From positions 285,039 to 349,038 of the forward strand of contig NZ_JACHGM010000002.1 in the NCBI RefSeq assembly GCF_014202295.1: a stretch of DNA of 64,000 bases. The letters run 5' to 3'. A program made the translations under genes and the position numbers. Numbering within the stretch: the stretch's first letter is position 1; every line of letters starts with the position of its first letter. The notes under the pieces were generated by a model. The model saw nothing but the letters and a program-made list of their open reading frames with translations. It ran no database searches and was not told the DNA's origin. Below, piece after piece: positions 45,708 to 56,465 of the stretch. This stretch comes from Borreliella afzelii. Lineage in GTDB: Bacteria > Spirochaetota > Spirochaetia > Borreliales > Borreliaceae.

Positions 45708-47375
45708 TTGAAAAAAAATAAAACTTTAGTGTTTATTTTATTATTTTTATTATCGGTTTTTTTAGGTGGTTTTTATTTCTATTTCAATCCCAATGTTTTA
45801 TATTTTTTGAAAGGTGAGAAAGATTTTAGCAAGCTTATTATAGGAATTGATTTTTATATCGATAGAAAAAAATTTGATGATGCTAAAAAAGCAATACGAT
45901 TTTCATCATATTATGCTAATACCGAATTTAAGTGGCTAGCTCTTATTAAAAGAGCTAAGATTTGGGCTTTAAATACAGGTGACTACCATCTTATGGGGGA
46001 TATAGTAAATCTTAGTGTTAAAGTTTTGCCAGGTAATTTAAAGCTAAGGGCTTTAGAAGTTTATTCTAAGCTTAAAATTGGAGTTTTAAAAGACGCTTAT
46101 AAAATTGCAAATCAATATCTTTTAAATAGTGAAGAGTATCGGGGTCTTTACGATGAAGTTTTTATGAAAAATTTAAGTGCAGATAATAAGGTTTTAGATT
46201 TTAATAAATTTATTGATAAAATTTATAGAGAAAAGGATGCTCGTGTTTTTGAAGAGATGGGTTTAAATCTTAAAAATAATGCATTTTTAGTAAATGCAAT
46301 GCTTTTGTATATAGAGAAAAAAAACATAGATGCTGCTAAGCGTATACTTTTTAAAATTAAAGAAGACAAAAACTTTTTCAAAGAGCTTGCATATATTTCA
46401 TACAATCTTAATGATTTGGATTTTACAATTTCCAATCTTAAGTTTTTTAAAAATGGAGATGATCCTGCTTTGCTTTTTTTGCTTGCTGATGCTTATTTTA
46501 AAAAAGGCGATATTAAGAATGCCAAGAATGAATATTTAAAGCTTTATACAAAATTTCCTGATTACAGTGTTCTTGTTTATTTAAATCTTGCACTTATAGC
46601 TAATAACGAGAATGACTTTAAAAGAGCAATTTCTTATTTGAATAAGGCTAATGAGGTATTTAAAGGCAATAAGATAATAAGTTATTATTTAGCAAGCATA
46701 TATTTAAAAATTAAGAATTATTTTAAAGCTAATGAAATTGTAGCTAATTACAAGGAAGATCCTTTATTTTTTAAAATTTATTTTGCATTAAATTATGCAA
46801 ATTCTGAGTATGAGGCAAAAAAATCTTATTTATGGCGACTGTTTTACAAGACAGACTACAATTCTAGTATTGCACAATTTCTGGCTTGGAATTTGTTGCT
46901 TTATTCAGATTTAAAGGACTTGGATTTATTTTTTAAAATATATAGTTTTTCTGGAAATAAACAAGATTGGTATGATTTTTATAAATTTTATTATTATTTC
47001 CTTAAAAGAGATTTTATTAGTTCAAAAAGGATAATTTTTGATAGTAAATCTCCAACATATATGTTTGGAATTTACTATAATCTTGGGGTTTTGAGTTTTT
47101 CTGAGAAGGATTATAAAGAAGCAGAAAGATATTTTAATAAAGGAATATCTTTATTGCCTAGTAGTTTTTATGATAAAGATGTTAATACCCATTATGAGCG
47201 TGAGCTTGTATCAAAAATTTACTTAAAACAAGGAATTAATTATCTTTATTTGGGAAAAATGGAAAAAGGCAAAGAATCTATTTTAACTTCTTATTCTTTT
47301 TACAAAACCGATGAAGGAAGGCTTTATAAAAATATGATAGATACACTTAGAGAAAGGAAGTTGAATTTTGACTAA
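45708..47375 (+). CDS. Membrane-anchored TPR protein of unknown function
   Basis: A 555-residue protein with one N-terminal membrane helix (about 5-27) and then an array of TPR-like helices (LFLLADAYFKKGDIKNAKNE, YNLGVLSFSEKDYKEAERYF). The bulk is probably periplasmic. Start is TTG 45708 with GGAGAA seven bases upstream in the end of nusB. The 3' end overlaps map by eight bases, so nusB, this gene and map are likely cotranscribed. No function recognised. Confidence 0.78.
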   Translation: MKKNKTLVFILLFLLSVFLGGFYFYFNPNVLYFLKGEKDFSKLIIGIDFYIDRKKFDDAKKAIRFSSYYANTEFKWLALIKRAKIWALNTGDYHLMGDIVNLSVKVLPGNLKLRALEVYSKLKIGVLKDAYKIANQYLLNSEEYRGLYDEVFMKNLSADNKVLDFNKFIDKIYREKDARVFEEMGLNLKNNAFLVNAMLLYIEKKNIDAAKRILFKIKEDKNFFKELAYISYNLNDLDFTISNLKFFKNGDDPALLFLLADAYFKKGDIKNAKNEYLKLYTKFPDYSVLVYLNLALIANNENDFKRAISYLNKANEVFKGNKIISYYLASIYLKIKNYFKANEIVANYKEDPLFFKIYFALNYANSEYEAKKSYLWRLFYKTDYNSSIAQFLAWNLLLYSDLKDLDLFFKIYSFSGNKQDWYDFYKFYYYFLKRDFISSKRIIFDSKSPTYMFGIYYNLGVLSFSEKDYKEAERYFNKGISLLPSSFYDKDVNTHYERELVSKIYLKQGINYLYLGKMEKGKESILTSYSFYKTDEGRLYKNMIDTLRERKLNFD

Positions 47376-48123
47376 ACTAAGATTGAAATCTAAAGATGAG
47401 ATTAAAAAAATAAAAGCTTCAGCAAGCTTATTAGCGCTTACTTTGTTAGAAATAGAGAGAAATATTGTTCCTGGTATTAGCACCAAGGAACTTGATTTGA
47501 TAGCCTATGATTTTATTATTAAAAATAAAGCTAAACCCGCTTTTAAAGGATATCATGGGTTTAAGGGTACCATTTGTGCATCTGTTAATGAAGAGGTTAT
47601 TCACGGTATTCCTGGAAAAAGAAAACTAGCTGATGGGGATATTATTAGTATTGATTGTGGGGTTATTCTTGATGGGTTTTATAGCGATATGGCAAAAACT
47701 TTTAAAGTGGGGAATGTGGATCCTAGTATCGATAAACTTTTAGAAGTTACAAATGCTTCTCTTTACAAGGGTATTGCTGAGATGAAAGTGGGAAATAGAA
47801 TTTTAAATATATCAAAAGCAATAGAAGAATATATAAAACCATTTGGTTTTGGAATAGTTAGAGAATATACTGGCCATGGTGTTGGATTTCAGCTTCACGA
47901 AGAACCAAGTGTTCCAAATTATTATGCTCCTTTTTTTAAAAATATTAGAATTCAAGAGGGTATGGTTTTGGCTATTGAGCCTATGGTAAACTTAAAGGGG
48001 CATGAGGTTTCAATAAAGAGTGATGGTTGGACCGTTTTTGCATCTGATCTTAGTTATTCTGCACATTTTGAACACACTGTTGCTGTTGTTGATGGATTGC
48101 CTTTAATTTTAAGTGAAGTTTAA
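47368..48123 (+). CDS. map: Methionine aminopeptidase type I
   Basis: Removes N-terminal methionine from nascent proteins. The 251-residue protein shows the five metal ligands: Asp in SIDCGVILDGFYSDMAKTF (two), His in TGHGVGFQLHEEP, Glu in AIEPMVN and Glu in FEHTVAV. The start is TTG 47368, inside the end of the TPR gene, with AAAGGAAG upstream. Confidence 0.96.
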   Translation: MTKLRLKSKDEIKKIKASASLLALTLLEIERNIVPGISTKELDLIAYDFIIKNKAKPAFKGYHGFKGTICASVNEEVIHGIPGKRKLADGDIISIDCGVILDGFYSDMAKTFKVGNVDPSIDKLLEVTNASLYKGIAEMKVGNRILNISKAIEEYIKPFGFGIVREYTGHGVGFQLHEEPSVPNYYAPFFKNIRIQEGMVLAIEPMVNLKGHEVSIKSDGWTVFASDLSYSAHFEHTVAVVDGLPLILSEV

Positions 48124-48189
48124 AGTTCAAATTAATCAAATATTAAAATATTGTTTATAAAATTAATTAATTATGTGGAGGTTATGAAA

Positions 48190-49614
48190 GTGGAAAAAAA
48201 GTTTTTTTCTGGATTTATTCTTAGCTTTTTAGCTTTGGGTATTGGGTTTTTTATTGGGATGCATTATTTAGATTCTAATAGAAGTAACATTGTTTTTGCA
48301 GAAGAAAAGGGTAATACAGTACAAACCTTGCAAGACTCTTTTAGAGAAGTTTCCAAGAAAATTTTACCATCATCTGTAGAAGTTCATGCAACAGGGGTAA
48401 TTAAGCAGAGTTTTCCTATTCCATTTTTCTTTTTTGATATGCCAGAATTTGATTCTGAGAGAAAAAGCAATTGGGCAGGGTCTGGAGTAATAATTGGTAG
48501 AGATTCCAAAAATAAATCATTATTTTATGTAGTTACCAATAGTCATGTAGTAGATAAGGCAACTGAACTTGAAGTTGTATCTTATGATAAGAAAAAGCAT
48601 AAGGCTAAGTTAATTGGCAAAGATGAAAAAAAGGATATTGCGCTTATTAGCTTTGAAAGTGATGATGCAACTATTAAAGTGGCTGATCTTGGGGATAGTG
48701 ATAAGCTTGAAATAGGTGATTGGGTTATGGCGGTAGGTAGCCCTTTTCAATTTAGTTTTACAGTTACAGCAGGTATTGTAAGTGGATTGCAACGTTCTGC
48801 AAATCCTAATTTACAATCAAGAAATTTATTTATTCAAACTGATGCTGCAATCAATAGAGGTAATTCAGGTGGACCTCTTGTAAATACAAAAGGTGAAGTT
48901 ATTGGGATTAATGCTTGGATAGCTTCAAATTCTGGTGGAAATATTGGGTTAGGTTTTGCAATTCCTGTTAACAATATTAAAAGTACCGTAGATTTTTTCC
49001 TTAAAGGTAAAAAAATTGAATCAGCATGGCTTGGAATTTCTTTTTACCCATTAAAGACAAGAGATCCTGAAGTGTTAAAAAGCTTGGGGGTTGAAGGTGA
49101 TGATGTTCCAGCTGCAATTATTGCTTCTCTTTATCCAGGTTCACCTGCTATTAAGTCAGGGCTTAGAGCGGGAGACATTATTGTGAAGGTTAATGGAGTT
49201 CCCATGAGTGTTTTTCAAGACGTTACATCATATATTAGCGATTTTTATGCTGGTGAGAAAATCAATGTAGAAATTTTAAGAGGTAATGTTAAAAAGAATA
49301 TTGAGATTATTCTTGCTGTTAGACCCAAGGACAAAGAGCTTTCTTCTTCAAAAATGTTTCCAGGTTTTGTTGTGTATCCATTAGTTGAAGATATTAAAGC
49401 TCAGCTTAATTTAAGAAATTGGACTAAAGGCGTTGTTGTTGATTATATTGATAAAAATTTAGCATCAAATATTAAGATGAAATCAGGAGATGTAATTCTT
49501 TCTGTAAATTCAAAAAGTGTTTCTAATTTAAGAGAATTTTATGATGCTCTTGAGATTGGAAAAAATACTTATAACATTTTAAGAGGAAACGATTCTTTTA
49601 AAATTTCGTTTTAG
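48190..49614 (+). CDS. htrA: HtrA/DegP-type serine protease
   Basis: Envelope protease and chaperone; the B. burgdorferi homologue also cleaves host matrix proteins. The 474-residue protein has an N-terminal membrane/signal helix ([18 protein letters not shown]), trypsin-like domain with catalytic His in [10 protein letters not shown], Asp in KDIALISF and Ser in GNSGGPLV, and two PDZ domains (about residues 280-370 and 385-470). ATG 48184 is only two bases from GGAGG (48177-48181), whereas GTG 48190 is eight bases away; I prefer GTG. A terminator follows. Confidence 0.95.
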   Translation: MEKKFFSGFILSFLALGIGFFIGMHYLDSNRSNIVFAEEKGNTVQTLQDSFREVSKKILPSSVEVHATGVIKQSFPIPFFFFDMPEFDSERKSNWAGSGVIIGRDSKNKSLFYVVTNSHVVDKATELEVVSYDKKKHKAKLIGKDEKKDIALISFESDDATIKVADLGDSDKLEIGDWVMAVGSPFQFSFTVTAGIVSGLQRSANPNLQSRNLFIQTDAAINRGNSGGPLVNTKGEVIGINAWIASNSGGNIGLGFAIPVNNIKSTVDFFLKGKKIESAWLGISFYPLKTRDPEVLKSLGVEGDDVPAAIIASLYPGSPAIKSGLRAGDIIVKVNGVPMSVFQDVTSYISDFYAGEKINVEILRGNVKKNIEIILAVRPKDKELSSSKMFPGFVVYPLVEDIKAQLNLRNWTKGVVVDYIDKNLASNIKMKSGDVILSVNSKSVSNLREFYDALEIGKNTYNILRGNDSFKISF

Positions 49615-49628
49615 TAAGTTTTAGTTTT

Positions 49629-49658
49629 GGGTTAAGAGTTGATCTTAGCCCTTTTTTT
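49629..49658 (+). terminator. Rho-independent terminator of htrA
   Basis: GGGTTAAGA (49629-49637) pairs with TCTTAGCCC (49643-49651) over nine positions with one G-U and loop GTTGA, followed by seven T (49652-49658). Confidence 0.9.
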
Positions 49659-49744
49659 GTTTTATGTATTTATGTGTTACTTTGCAAATAAATATTTTGA
49701 TTAAATAAAATTTATTGTTATTGGGAAGGAAATAAGTTTAAATT

Positions 49745-50338
49745 ATGAAAAAATATATTTCTTATGAAGAGATAAGAGTTAATGGGTTTAAGCTTGCTTA
49801 TAAAATTTATAAAGATGGATTTATTCCAGATATTATGTATGTCTCTTTGAGGGGAGGAGCCTATCTTGGCAATATTATTAGCGAATTTTTTAAATTTGTA
49901 AAAGTAGATAAACCCCTTTTATATGCTGCTGTTGTTGCTAGATCTTATGATATTTTTAATGAGCAAAAAAAGATAATGATAGATGGTTGGACTTATGACC
50001 CAAAATATTTAAGGGCAGGCGATAAGGTTTTATTTGTCGATGACATTTTTGATACGGGTCGTACTATTGTTTATTTGAGAGGTGAGGTTTTAAAAAAGGG
50101 CATAGAAAATAAAAATGTTAAAATAGCAGTTTACGATTATAAGGATCATGGATTTGTGGATTATATTCCTGATTATTATGTTAATAAATATTCTAACCGA
50201 GAAGAATTAAATACTTGGATTCATTATGGGAATCATGAGCTGACAGGTTTGAATGAAAGTGAATATAAGAATAGTTTTGAATATATAGATGATGAGCTTA
50301 ATGAGATTTTAAAATTTTTGGCAAAAAATAAATCTTAA
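49745..50338 (+). CDS. Phosphoribosyltransferase-like protein, orphan
   Basis: A 197-residue soluble protein of the type I phosphoribosyltransferase fold. The PRPP loop VLFVDDIFDTGRTIVYL and the pyrophosphate loop VSLRGGAYLGNII are visible, and the overall pattern resembles hypoxanthine/xanthine-guanine enzymes. The C-terminal third (YSNREELNTWIHYGNHELTG) resembles the hood of xanthine/guanine-type enzymes. Borrelia purine salvage is limited, so substrate is unknown; it could also be regulatory. ATG 49745 follows GGGAAGGAA at rather long distance. It overlaps the next minus-strand gene by four bases. Confidence 0.75.
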   Translation: MKKYISYEEIRVNGFKLAYKIYKDGFIPDIMYVSLRGGAYLGNIISEFFKFVKVDKPLLYAAVVARSYDIFNEQKKIMIDGWTYDPKYLRAGDKVLFVDDIFDTGRTIVYLRGEVLKKGIENKNVKIAVYDYKDHGFVDYIPDYYVNKYSNREELNTWIHYGNHELTGLNESEYKNSFEYIDDELNEILKFLAKNKS

Positions 50339-50856
50339 TTATTGTCCTCTATGTATTCTATTAAACTGTATCCTTTTGTTTTTAATATTTTAATTATTAT
50401 TCCCAGATTATCTTTTAATATTGGGCCGATTAGCGCATGAGTTTTTTCGGCTTTAACTGGGAATTTATTTATATTTTTAATTGCTTCAAAGTTATCATTT
50501 TTATAGCTAGGATAAACTTTAACATAATGATTTGTTGTATAATTCCCATTATTTGCAGTTTTTTGATTAGTGTTATTGCTTAAATTCTTGTTGGGGTAAT
50601 TAATTTTTTTAGACTTTTGTATGTATATATTGGAATTTACATTTTTTTCACCGTTTGTATTTTTTTTTAAAATCGATTCTTTTTTGGTCTTTTTGAAGTT
50701 CGAGTTTGAATCGTGAATCTTAGAATTTTTTTTTATTTTTGTTTCTACGTTTGAAAATAATTCTAATTTATTGTTTAATTTTCCGTCTTTTACTGGAAAT
50801 AATCTTATTACAAAAAGAAAGAGTAGTATTAATTTGTATAGTTTTGTTAATCTCAT
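50335..50856 (-). CDS. Membrane-anchored basic protein with a SPOR-like C-terminus
   Basis: A 173-residue protein: membrane anchor or signal at residues 5-22 (KLYKLILLFLFVIRLFPV), a Lys/Asn/Ser-rich disordered linker to about 105, then a compact end (NHYVKVYPSYKNDNFEAIKN and KTHALIGPILKDNLGIIIKI). The strand-helix-strand-helix pattern and the VxVGPF-like ALIGPI match a degenerate SPOR domain, which binds denuded glycan at division sites. That call is tentative. AAAGGAA precedes ATG 50856. Situated directly downstream of asnS on the same strand. Confidence 0.6.
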   Translation of the reverse strand: MRLTKLYKLILLFLFVIRLFPVKDGKLNNKLELFSNVETKIKKNSKIHDSNSNFKKTKKESILKKNTNGEKNVNSNIYIQKSKKINYPNKNLSNNTNQKTANNGNYTTNHYVKVYPSYKNDNFEAIKNINKFPVKAEKTHALIGPILKDNLGIIIKILKTKGYSLIEYIEDNN

Positions 50857-50878
50857 TTCTTTGTTTCCTTTCGTTCGG

Positions 50879-52267
50879 TTAAAAATAAAGATTTTTAGGA
50901 GTTCTTGGAAATGGTATTGAATCTCTTATATTAGATATTCCTGTTGAGTATTGCACAAATCTTTCAAGTCCAAGTCCAAAACCGGAATGAGGAGTGGAAC
51001 CAAATCTTCTTAGATCAAGATACCAGTTTAGATGCTCAATGTTTAAATTTAATTCTTTTATTCTATTTTCTAATTTTTGTAAGTTATCCTCTCTTTCGCT
51101 TCCCCCTATAATCTCTCCAATTTTGGGAACAAGTACATCCATTCCTTTGACAGTTTTATTGTCTTTATTTATTTTCATGTAAAATGCTTTGAAATTTTTT
51201 GGATAATCAATGACCACTACTGGTTTTTTAAAAGTCTCTTCTGTTAAAAATCTCTCGTGCTCTGTTTGCAAATCTATTCCCCAGTAAGGTTTTATTTCAA
51301 AATTTTTTTTTGAGCTTTCAAGAATTTCAATTGCTTTAGTATAGGTAATAACCTCAAAATTTGAATTTATTACGTTTTCTAGTTTTTTAATTAGTCCTTT
51401 TTCAATGTAATTTTCTAAAAAATCCATATCTTGTGAGCATTCGTTTAAAATTGAACTTAAAAGATATTTTAAGAGATCTTCTGCTAGGGTAATATTGTCG
51501 TTAAGCTTGTAAAAAGCCATTTCTGGTTCTATCATCCAAAACTCTGAAGCGTGGCGTGTGGTGTTAGAATTTTCTGCTCGAAATGTTGGGCCGAATGTAT
51601 ATATTTTAGATAAAGCCATTGCATATGCTTCTCCATGCAATTGACCAGTGACAGAAAGAAAAGCTTCTTTGCCAAAAAAATCATCTTTAAAATCAATATT
51701 ACCAAGGTCATTGTTTGGTTTATTAAATTTCAGTGTGGAAACCCTAAACATTTCTCCAGCACCTTCCCCATCATTTGATGTAATTATTGGTGTATTAATA
51801 TAAAAAAAACCATTTTTTTGGAAATATTCATGAATTTTGTATGAAATTTTACTTCTTACCCTGGCTACAGCTCCAAATGTATTAGTTCGTATTCTTAAAT
51901 GGGGGATTTCTCTTAAAAATTCAAAAGTATGTCTTTTTTTTTGCAATGGGTAAGTTTTTGGATCTGCTTCTCCGATTACATTAAAACCACATGTTTTTAT
52001 TTCATAATTTTGCCCTTTTGCAGGACTTTCCACTAATAGGCCCGTTAACGATATGCTTGCTCCTGTTGTTAGGTTTTTTAGATCTTTCTCGTCAAATTGA
52101 TTTTCTTCTTCATTTATTACGGCTTGAATTCCTTTAAGCGTTGAGCCATCATTAATTTCTATAAATCCAATCTTACCATTACTCCTTTTAGTTCTAATCC
52201 AGCCATTTATTGTAACATTGCTGTTTAAAATTGGATTTTCTAAAATATCTTTAATGCTTGCAAACAT
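50879..52267 (-). CDS. asnS: Asparaginyl-tRNA synthetase
   Basis: Charges tRNA-Asn directly with asparagine. The 462-residue class IIb enzyme has the N-terminal OB anticodon-binding domain (VTINGWIRTKRSNGKIGFIE), motif 2 TFRAENSNTTRHASEFWMIE and motif 3 SGFGLGLERFVQY. A GTG at 52279 is in frame, but GGGGTGA lies about nine bases before ATG 52267, which is chosen. Divergent from murI. Confidence 0.95.
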   Translation of the reverse strand: MFASIKDILENPILNSNVTINGWIRTKRSNGKIGFIEINDGSTLKGIQAVINEEENQFDEKDLKNLTTGASISLTGLLVESPAKGQNYEIKTCGFNVIGEADPKTYPLQKKRHTFEFLREIPHLRIRTNTFGAVARVRSKISYKIHEYFQKNGFFYINTPIITSNDGEGAGEMFRVSTLKFNKPNNDLGNIDFKDDFFGKEAFLSVTGQLHGEAYAMALSKIYTFGPTFRAENSNTTRHASEFWMIEPEMAFYKLNDNITLAEDLLKYLLSSILNECSQDMDFLENYIEKGLIKKLENVINSNFEVITYTKAIEILESSKKNFEIKPYWGIDLQTEHERFLTEETFKKPVVVIDYPKNFKAFYMKINKDNKTVKGMDVLVPKIGEIIGGSEREDNLQKLENRIKELNLNIEHLNWYLDLRRFGSTPHSGFGLGLERFVQYSTGISNIRDSIPFPRTPKNLYF

Positions 52268-52369
52268 TTTATTTATCACCCCAAATACTTATTAATATTG
52301 CTAAATTAATTTTAATATAGTTTAAAACTTTTTTTAAAAAACATTCAATAATTTTTATTATTTTAATTC

Positions 52370-52398
52370 TTGAAATTAACTTTGTTAATATTTATACT
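52370..52398 (+). promoter_or_regulatory. Promoter of murI-rsgA-mutS2
   Basis: TTGAAA at 52370-52375 and TATACT at 52393-52398 are separated by exactly 17 bases, with identical hexamers and spacing to the rpsF promoter. Predicted start near 52405. Confidence 0.75.
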
Positions 52399-52428
52399 TT
52401 ATTTTTTAGGGGTGATTATTATTTTGTA

Positions 52429-53214
52429 ATGAAAAATTTCAAAGAAGTAATAATTGTTTTTGATTCAGGGATAGGGGGACTTTCTTATTTTAAATATATT
52501 AAAAGTAAAGTAGAGGGGGGGTATCAATATGTTTATGTTGCTGATAATAAAAATTTTCCTTATGGGGAGAAGAGTTCAGAATATCTTTTAGAAGCAGTTC
52601 TGTTTTTAATTGAGAAACTTAAAAAAATCTATAACATTAGTGCATTAATTTTGGCTTGTAATACAATTTCTGTTAGTGTATACAATAAATTAAATTTTGT
52701 TTTTCCAGTGGTCTATACTTTGCCGGAGGTAAGTTCAATTTCAGATCTTGCTTTAAAAAGAGTGCTTTTGATTGCAACAAACACTACCCTTGAAAGCAAA
52801 TTTGTTAAGGATCAAGTAAATATGCACGAGGATTTGATTGTAAAAGCTGCTGGAGAGCTTGTCAATTTTGTTGAATATGGGAAGAAGTATAAAAAAGATG
52901 CTCTGAGATGTTTGGAAGCTTTAAAATCCGAAGTTGTAAATACCGGTAGAGAAATTGTTTTTCTTGGATGTACACATTATTTACATCTTAAGACAATGAT
53001 AGAAGATTTTTTAAAAATTCCTGTTTATGAGAATCGTGAATTAGTGGTACAAAGTCTTATTAGATCAATGAATTTTCCTCAATACAAAAGTGACTATTAT
53101 GAAAATAATATCGACTTTGTAGACGAGTTTTATTTAACTAAGAATGAAAATTTGACTTTTTATCAAAATTTTTGCAAAAAATATAATCTCCACTTTAAAG
53201 GAATGATAGTTTGA
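52429..53214 (+). CDS. murI: Glutamate racemase
   Basis: Provides D-glutamate for peptidoglycan. The 261-residue protein has [14 protein letters not shown], the first catalytic Cys in [16 protein letters not shown] and the second in [12 protein letters not shown]. The only plausible ATG (52429) is about 13 bases from the GGGGTGA site, which is longer than usual; there is no start codon between. Stop overlaps the rsgA start by four bases. Confidence 0.93.
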   Translation: MKNFKEVIIVFDSGIGGLSYFKYIKSKVEGGYQYVYVADNKNFPYGEKSSEYLLEAVLFLIEKLKKIYNISALILACNTISVSVYNKLNFVFPVVYTLPEVSSISDLALKRVLLIATNTTLESKFVKDQVNMHEDLIVKAAGELVNFVEYGKKYKKDALRCLEALKSEVVNTGREIVFLGCTHYLHLKTMIEDFLKIPVYENRELVVQSLIRSMNFPQYKSDYYENNIDFVDEFYLTKNENLTFYQNFCKKYNLHFKGMIV

Positions 53215-54134
53215 ATTATCTTGAATTTGAAGTTATTTGGGGAGTTAATAATATATATTCTATTTTAGAACTTAAAAGTAAATTAATTTATGAAGGAATT
53301 TTCAAGGGGAAGGTATTAGAAACAGGTTGTAAGGAGTATAGTCCTTTAGTTCCGGGGGATATAGTCTTAGGGTATATTTATGGTTCTCGTAAAGTGTACA
53401 TTGATAAGCGAGCAAGTAGAAAAAATATTCTTTGGCGTTATAACAGAAAAGCAGATCTTAGGCAGACGATTGTTTCTAATATTGATAACATTTTGATTGT
53501 AAATTCTGCTAACTTCCCTGAGATGAAAAATTTTTTTATTGACAGAGTTCTTGTTGTTGCAGAAGAGCAAAATATTGTTCCTATTATTGTGATTAATAAA
53601 ATTGATAAAGGAATAAGTCAAAGGGTTGAAGAATTTTCTGAAATTTATAAAAATCTAGGATACAAGGTTTTAAAAACCTCTGTTAAAACTTTTGAGGGCA
53701 TTAAAGAAATAAAAGAGGTTTTGAGAAATTCAAGAACTTCTTTTATTGGTCAATCTGGTGTTGGTAAATCTTCTTTAATAAATTTAATTGATTCAAAAGC
53801 TTCTCAATCAGTAAATGAAATTTCACATAAGTATTCTAGAGGAAAACATACTACCGTTTATGCAATATCATTTTATTCTGAGAGCGGTATAATAGTTGAC
53901 ACTCCCGGAATAAAGGAGTTTGGAATTGAAACATTACCTTTTGAAAATCTTAGGTATTATTTTAAAGAGTTTGAAAATTTTGCTAGTCTTTGTAAATATA
54001 AATCCTGTTTACATGTTAGCGAACCTTGTTGTTCTGTTATTAGTTCTTTAGGTAATGGTATTTCTAAACTTAGGTACGAAAGCTATTTAAAGATTTTGTC
54101 AGAGCTTAAAAATTATAAAAATTATGCAAGATAA
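53211..54134 (+). CDS. rsgA: Ribosome small subunit biogenesis GTPase RsgA
   Basis: Circularly permuted GTPase checking late 30S maturation. The 307-residue protein shows an N-terminal OB fold, then G4 VINKID before G1 [12 protein letters not shown] and G3 [10 protein letters not shown], then a C-terminal zinc motif [14 protein letters not shown]. The start is TTG 53211, overlapping murI stop (TTGA), with AAAGGA upstream. Confidence 0.94.
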   Translation: MNYLEFEVIWGVNNIYSILELKSKLIYEGIFKGKVLETGCKEYSPLVPGDIVLGYIYGSRKVYIDKRASRKNILWRYNRKADLRQTIVSNIDNILIVNSANFPEMKNFFIDRVLVVAEEQNIVPIIVINKIDKGISQRVEEFSEIYKNLGYKVLKTSVKTFEGIKEIKEVLRNSRTSFIGQSGVGKSSLINLIDSKASQSVNEISHKYSRGKHTTVYAISFYSESGIIVDTPGIKEFGIETLPFENLRYYFKEFENFASLCKYKSCLHVSEPCCSVISSLGNGISKLRYESYLKILSELKNYKNYAR

Positions 54135-56460
54135 ATATTTAAAAAATATTGACTTTTATGAAATTTTATCTTTAGTATCCAAATATGTTTCTAATCCAGA
54201 TACTGTTAATTTACTAAATAATCAAAAAATATTAAAAACAAGAGAAAGTTTAGAAAAAATGTTTTCCTTTGTAAATCTTATTAGAATGCTTTTTGAGACT
54301 TGTAAAGGATATCCAAACTCTTTTATAAATAGCTTGAAATATCCCATTTCATTATTATCAAAAGAAAATTCAAGAGTTTCTATTGAAAATTTAAGAGATA
54401 TTGTGAGGTTTTTAGATGAGGTTTTAAGAATAAATTTATTTTTGGATAAAAATGGTGATACCAAGTATTTTAATGCTCATATTTTGTCTGATTTATTATT
54501 TTTAAGTCCAGAGTTAAAAAATTTGCTTAGTGAATTGAAAGAATATATAGATTTTGACACTCTTGAATTGAAAAGTGGTGTTGTAAAAGAATATGATTCG
54601 ATTGAATTTGAAATTAAAAATTTAAATAGGCGAGTTGAAAAGCAGATAAAAAAAATAATTAGCTTGAATGTAGAATATTTGGCTTCTAATTTTGTTTATT
54701 ATAAATCAAATAAATATACTCTTGCTCTTAAGTCTAATTTTAAAAGTAAAATTAAGGGTAATGTTATTTCTATTTCCTCATCAGGTGAAACATTTTATAT
54801 TGAACCAAATGATATTGTAAATGATAACAATAGACTAAATTATTTGAGTTTAGAAAAAAAAAGAATAATTTTGAAAGTTTTACAAAATCTTTCTAGTAAA
54901 GTTCATAGTAACATTGTTTTTTTAGATAATCTTTATAATAATTTTTTGTATTATGATTCTTTAAAAGCACGAGCTATTTATGGAATCGAAACTAAAGGGG
55001 TATTTCCTGAGATTTCAGATGTATTAAATATTTTTGATGCACATCATCCTTTGTTAAAGGATTCAAAGGCAATAACTTTTACTCCTATTGAAAATCGTGT
55101 TGTAATTATTACTGGTCCTAATGCTGGTGGAAAAACTGTAACTTTAAAGACAATTGGACTGCTTAGTGCAATGTTTCAATTTGGGATTCCTATTGCTGTT
55201 AGTGAGTCTAGCACTTTTAAAATTTTTGACAACATTTTTATTGACATTGGTGATGAACAGTCAATTTCTAATTCTCTTTCAACTTTTTCAAGCCATATGA
55301 GTAATATTTCTTATATTTTAAAACATGCTACAAAAAATAGCCTTATAATATTTGATGAATTTTGCTCAGGAACAGACATTGATCAAGGGCAGGCTCTTGC
55401 TATTTCAATTCTTGAATATTTAATTAGTATTAATTCTTATGTTTTAATATCAACTCATTATAATGCTCTTAAATATTTTGCGTATACCCATGAAGGTGTT
55501 ATTAATGCTTCTATGCGAATGGATTTAGAGACAATGCAGCCCAATTATGATTTAATTTTTTCCATTCCTGGTGAAAGTTATGCGTTTAATGTTGCTAGTA
55601 GAGTTTTGATTGACAGCAATATAATAATTCGTGCTAATGAAATTTATTCATCTCAAAAAACAGAAGTTAATAAAATTTTAGAAAGATTAATAGAGAAAGA
55701 GAAAGATTTGCTTTTCATTAAAGAAAGCATGAATGAGAAATTAATCCAAATAGAATTGCAAAAAAAAGAAGTAGAAAATATTTGCCAAGATCTTTTGTTA
55801 AAAGAAAAAAATATTGAGATAGAGCTTTTAAATGAGCAGAATGAATTTTTAAAAAATTCAAGAAAAGTTTTGGAGAATTTAGTCAGAGAAATAAAAGAGG
55901 GCAATATTAATGTTGCAAAGAATAAAGCTTTTATATCAGATTTGGAGAAAAATATAGATTTCAAGTCAAATAAAGTAAGTTCTCTTAATAATAAGAGAAA
56001 TGTAGCCACAGATTTTAAAATAGGAGACAAGGTTAGAATAGTTAATTCTAATGCAAAAGGAAAAATAGTCGGGATTTCTAAAAAGAAAATTACTGTTAAT
56101 GTAGGTGCTTTTAATGTTAGTGTTTCTAGCTCAGAGATATCTTTGGAAAACTTTACAGAGCATAAAAAAGAGGGTAGTAAAAATTTCAGCTTTTCAATTG
56201 ATTATAATAAGGAAGACATGTTAAGTTTTACCATTGATATTAGGGGTATGAGGGCTATTGATGCTCTAGACTTTTTGAATAAGAAAATAGATAATATTAT
56301 ATTAAATGGCATTAATAAATTTGAGATTATTCATGGAAAAGGTGAGGGGCATCTTATGAGGGAAGTTCACAGCTTGTTAAAAGACTTGAAGTTTGTTAAA
56401 AAATATTATTTTGCTCATCCTAGTGATGGAGGGGCTGGAAAAACTATAGTTGAGATTTAA
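54124..56460 (+). CDS. mutS2: Endonuclease MutS2
   Basis: MutS-family ATPase lacking the mismatch-recognition domain; family members act in recombination control or ribosome collision rescue. The 778-residue protein has core and clamp helices, ATPase motifs [23 protein letters not shown] and [13 protein letters not shown], a coiled-coil segment near 510-625, a KOW-like stretch ([19 protein letters not shown]) and a C-terminal Smr domain (about 700-778) with [14 protein letters not shown] and [13 protein letters not shown] 54124 lies inside the end of rsgA. Confidence 0.95.
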   Translation: MQDKYLKNIDFYEILSLVSKYVSNPDTVNLLNNQKILKTRESLEKMFSFVNLIRMLFETCKGYPNSFINSLKYPISLLSKENSRVSIENLRDIVRFLDEVLRINLFLDKNGDTKYFNAHILSDLLFLSPELKNLLSELKEYIDFDTLELKSGVVKEYDSIEFEIKNLNRRVEKQIKKIISLNVEYLASNFVYYKSNKYTLALKSNFKSKIKGNVISISSSGETFYIEPNDIVNDNNRLNYLSLEKKRIILKVLQNLSSKVHSNIVFLDNLYNNFLYYDSLKARAIYGIETKGVFPEISDVLNIFDAHHPLLKDSKAITFTPIENRVVIITGPNAGGKTVTLKTIGLLSAMFQFGIPIAVSESSTFKIFDNIFIDIGDEQSISNSLSTFSSHMSNISYILKHATKNSLIIFDEFCSGTDIDQGQALAISILEYLISINSYVLISTHYNALKYFAYTHEGVINASMRMDLETMQPNYDLIFSIPGESYAFNVASRVLIDSNIIIRANEIYSSQKTEVNKILERLIEKEKDLLFIKESMNEKLIQIELQKKEVENICQDLLLKEKNIEIELLNEQNEFLKNSRKVLENLVREIKEGNINVAKNKAFISDLEKNIDFKSNKVSSLNNKRNVATDFKIGDKVRIVNSNAKGKIVGISKKKITVNVGAFNVSVSSSEISLENFTEHKKEGSKNFSFSIDYNKEDMLSFTIDIRGMRAIDALDFLNKKIDNIILNGINKFEIIHGKGEGHLMREVHSLLKDLKFVKKYYFAHPSDGGAGKTIVEI

Positions 56461-56465
56461 TTTAA

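Noticed and set aside
55653..56030. 125-codon frame on the minus strand inside mutS2
   Set aside because: Antisense shadow of the coiled-coil region of mutS2; composition is Phe/Ser-rich, as expected from reversed Lys/Glu codons, and no ribosome binding site is present.
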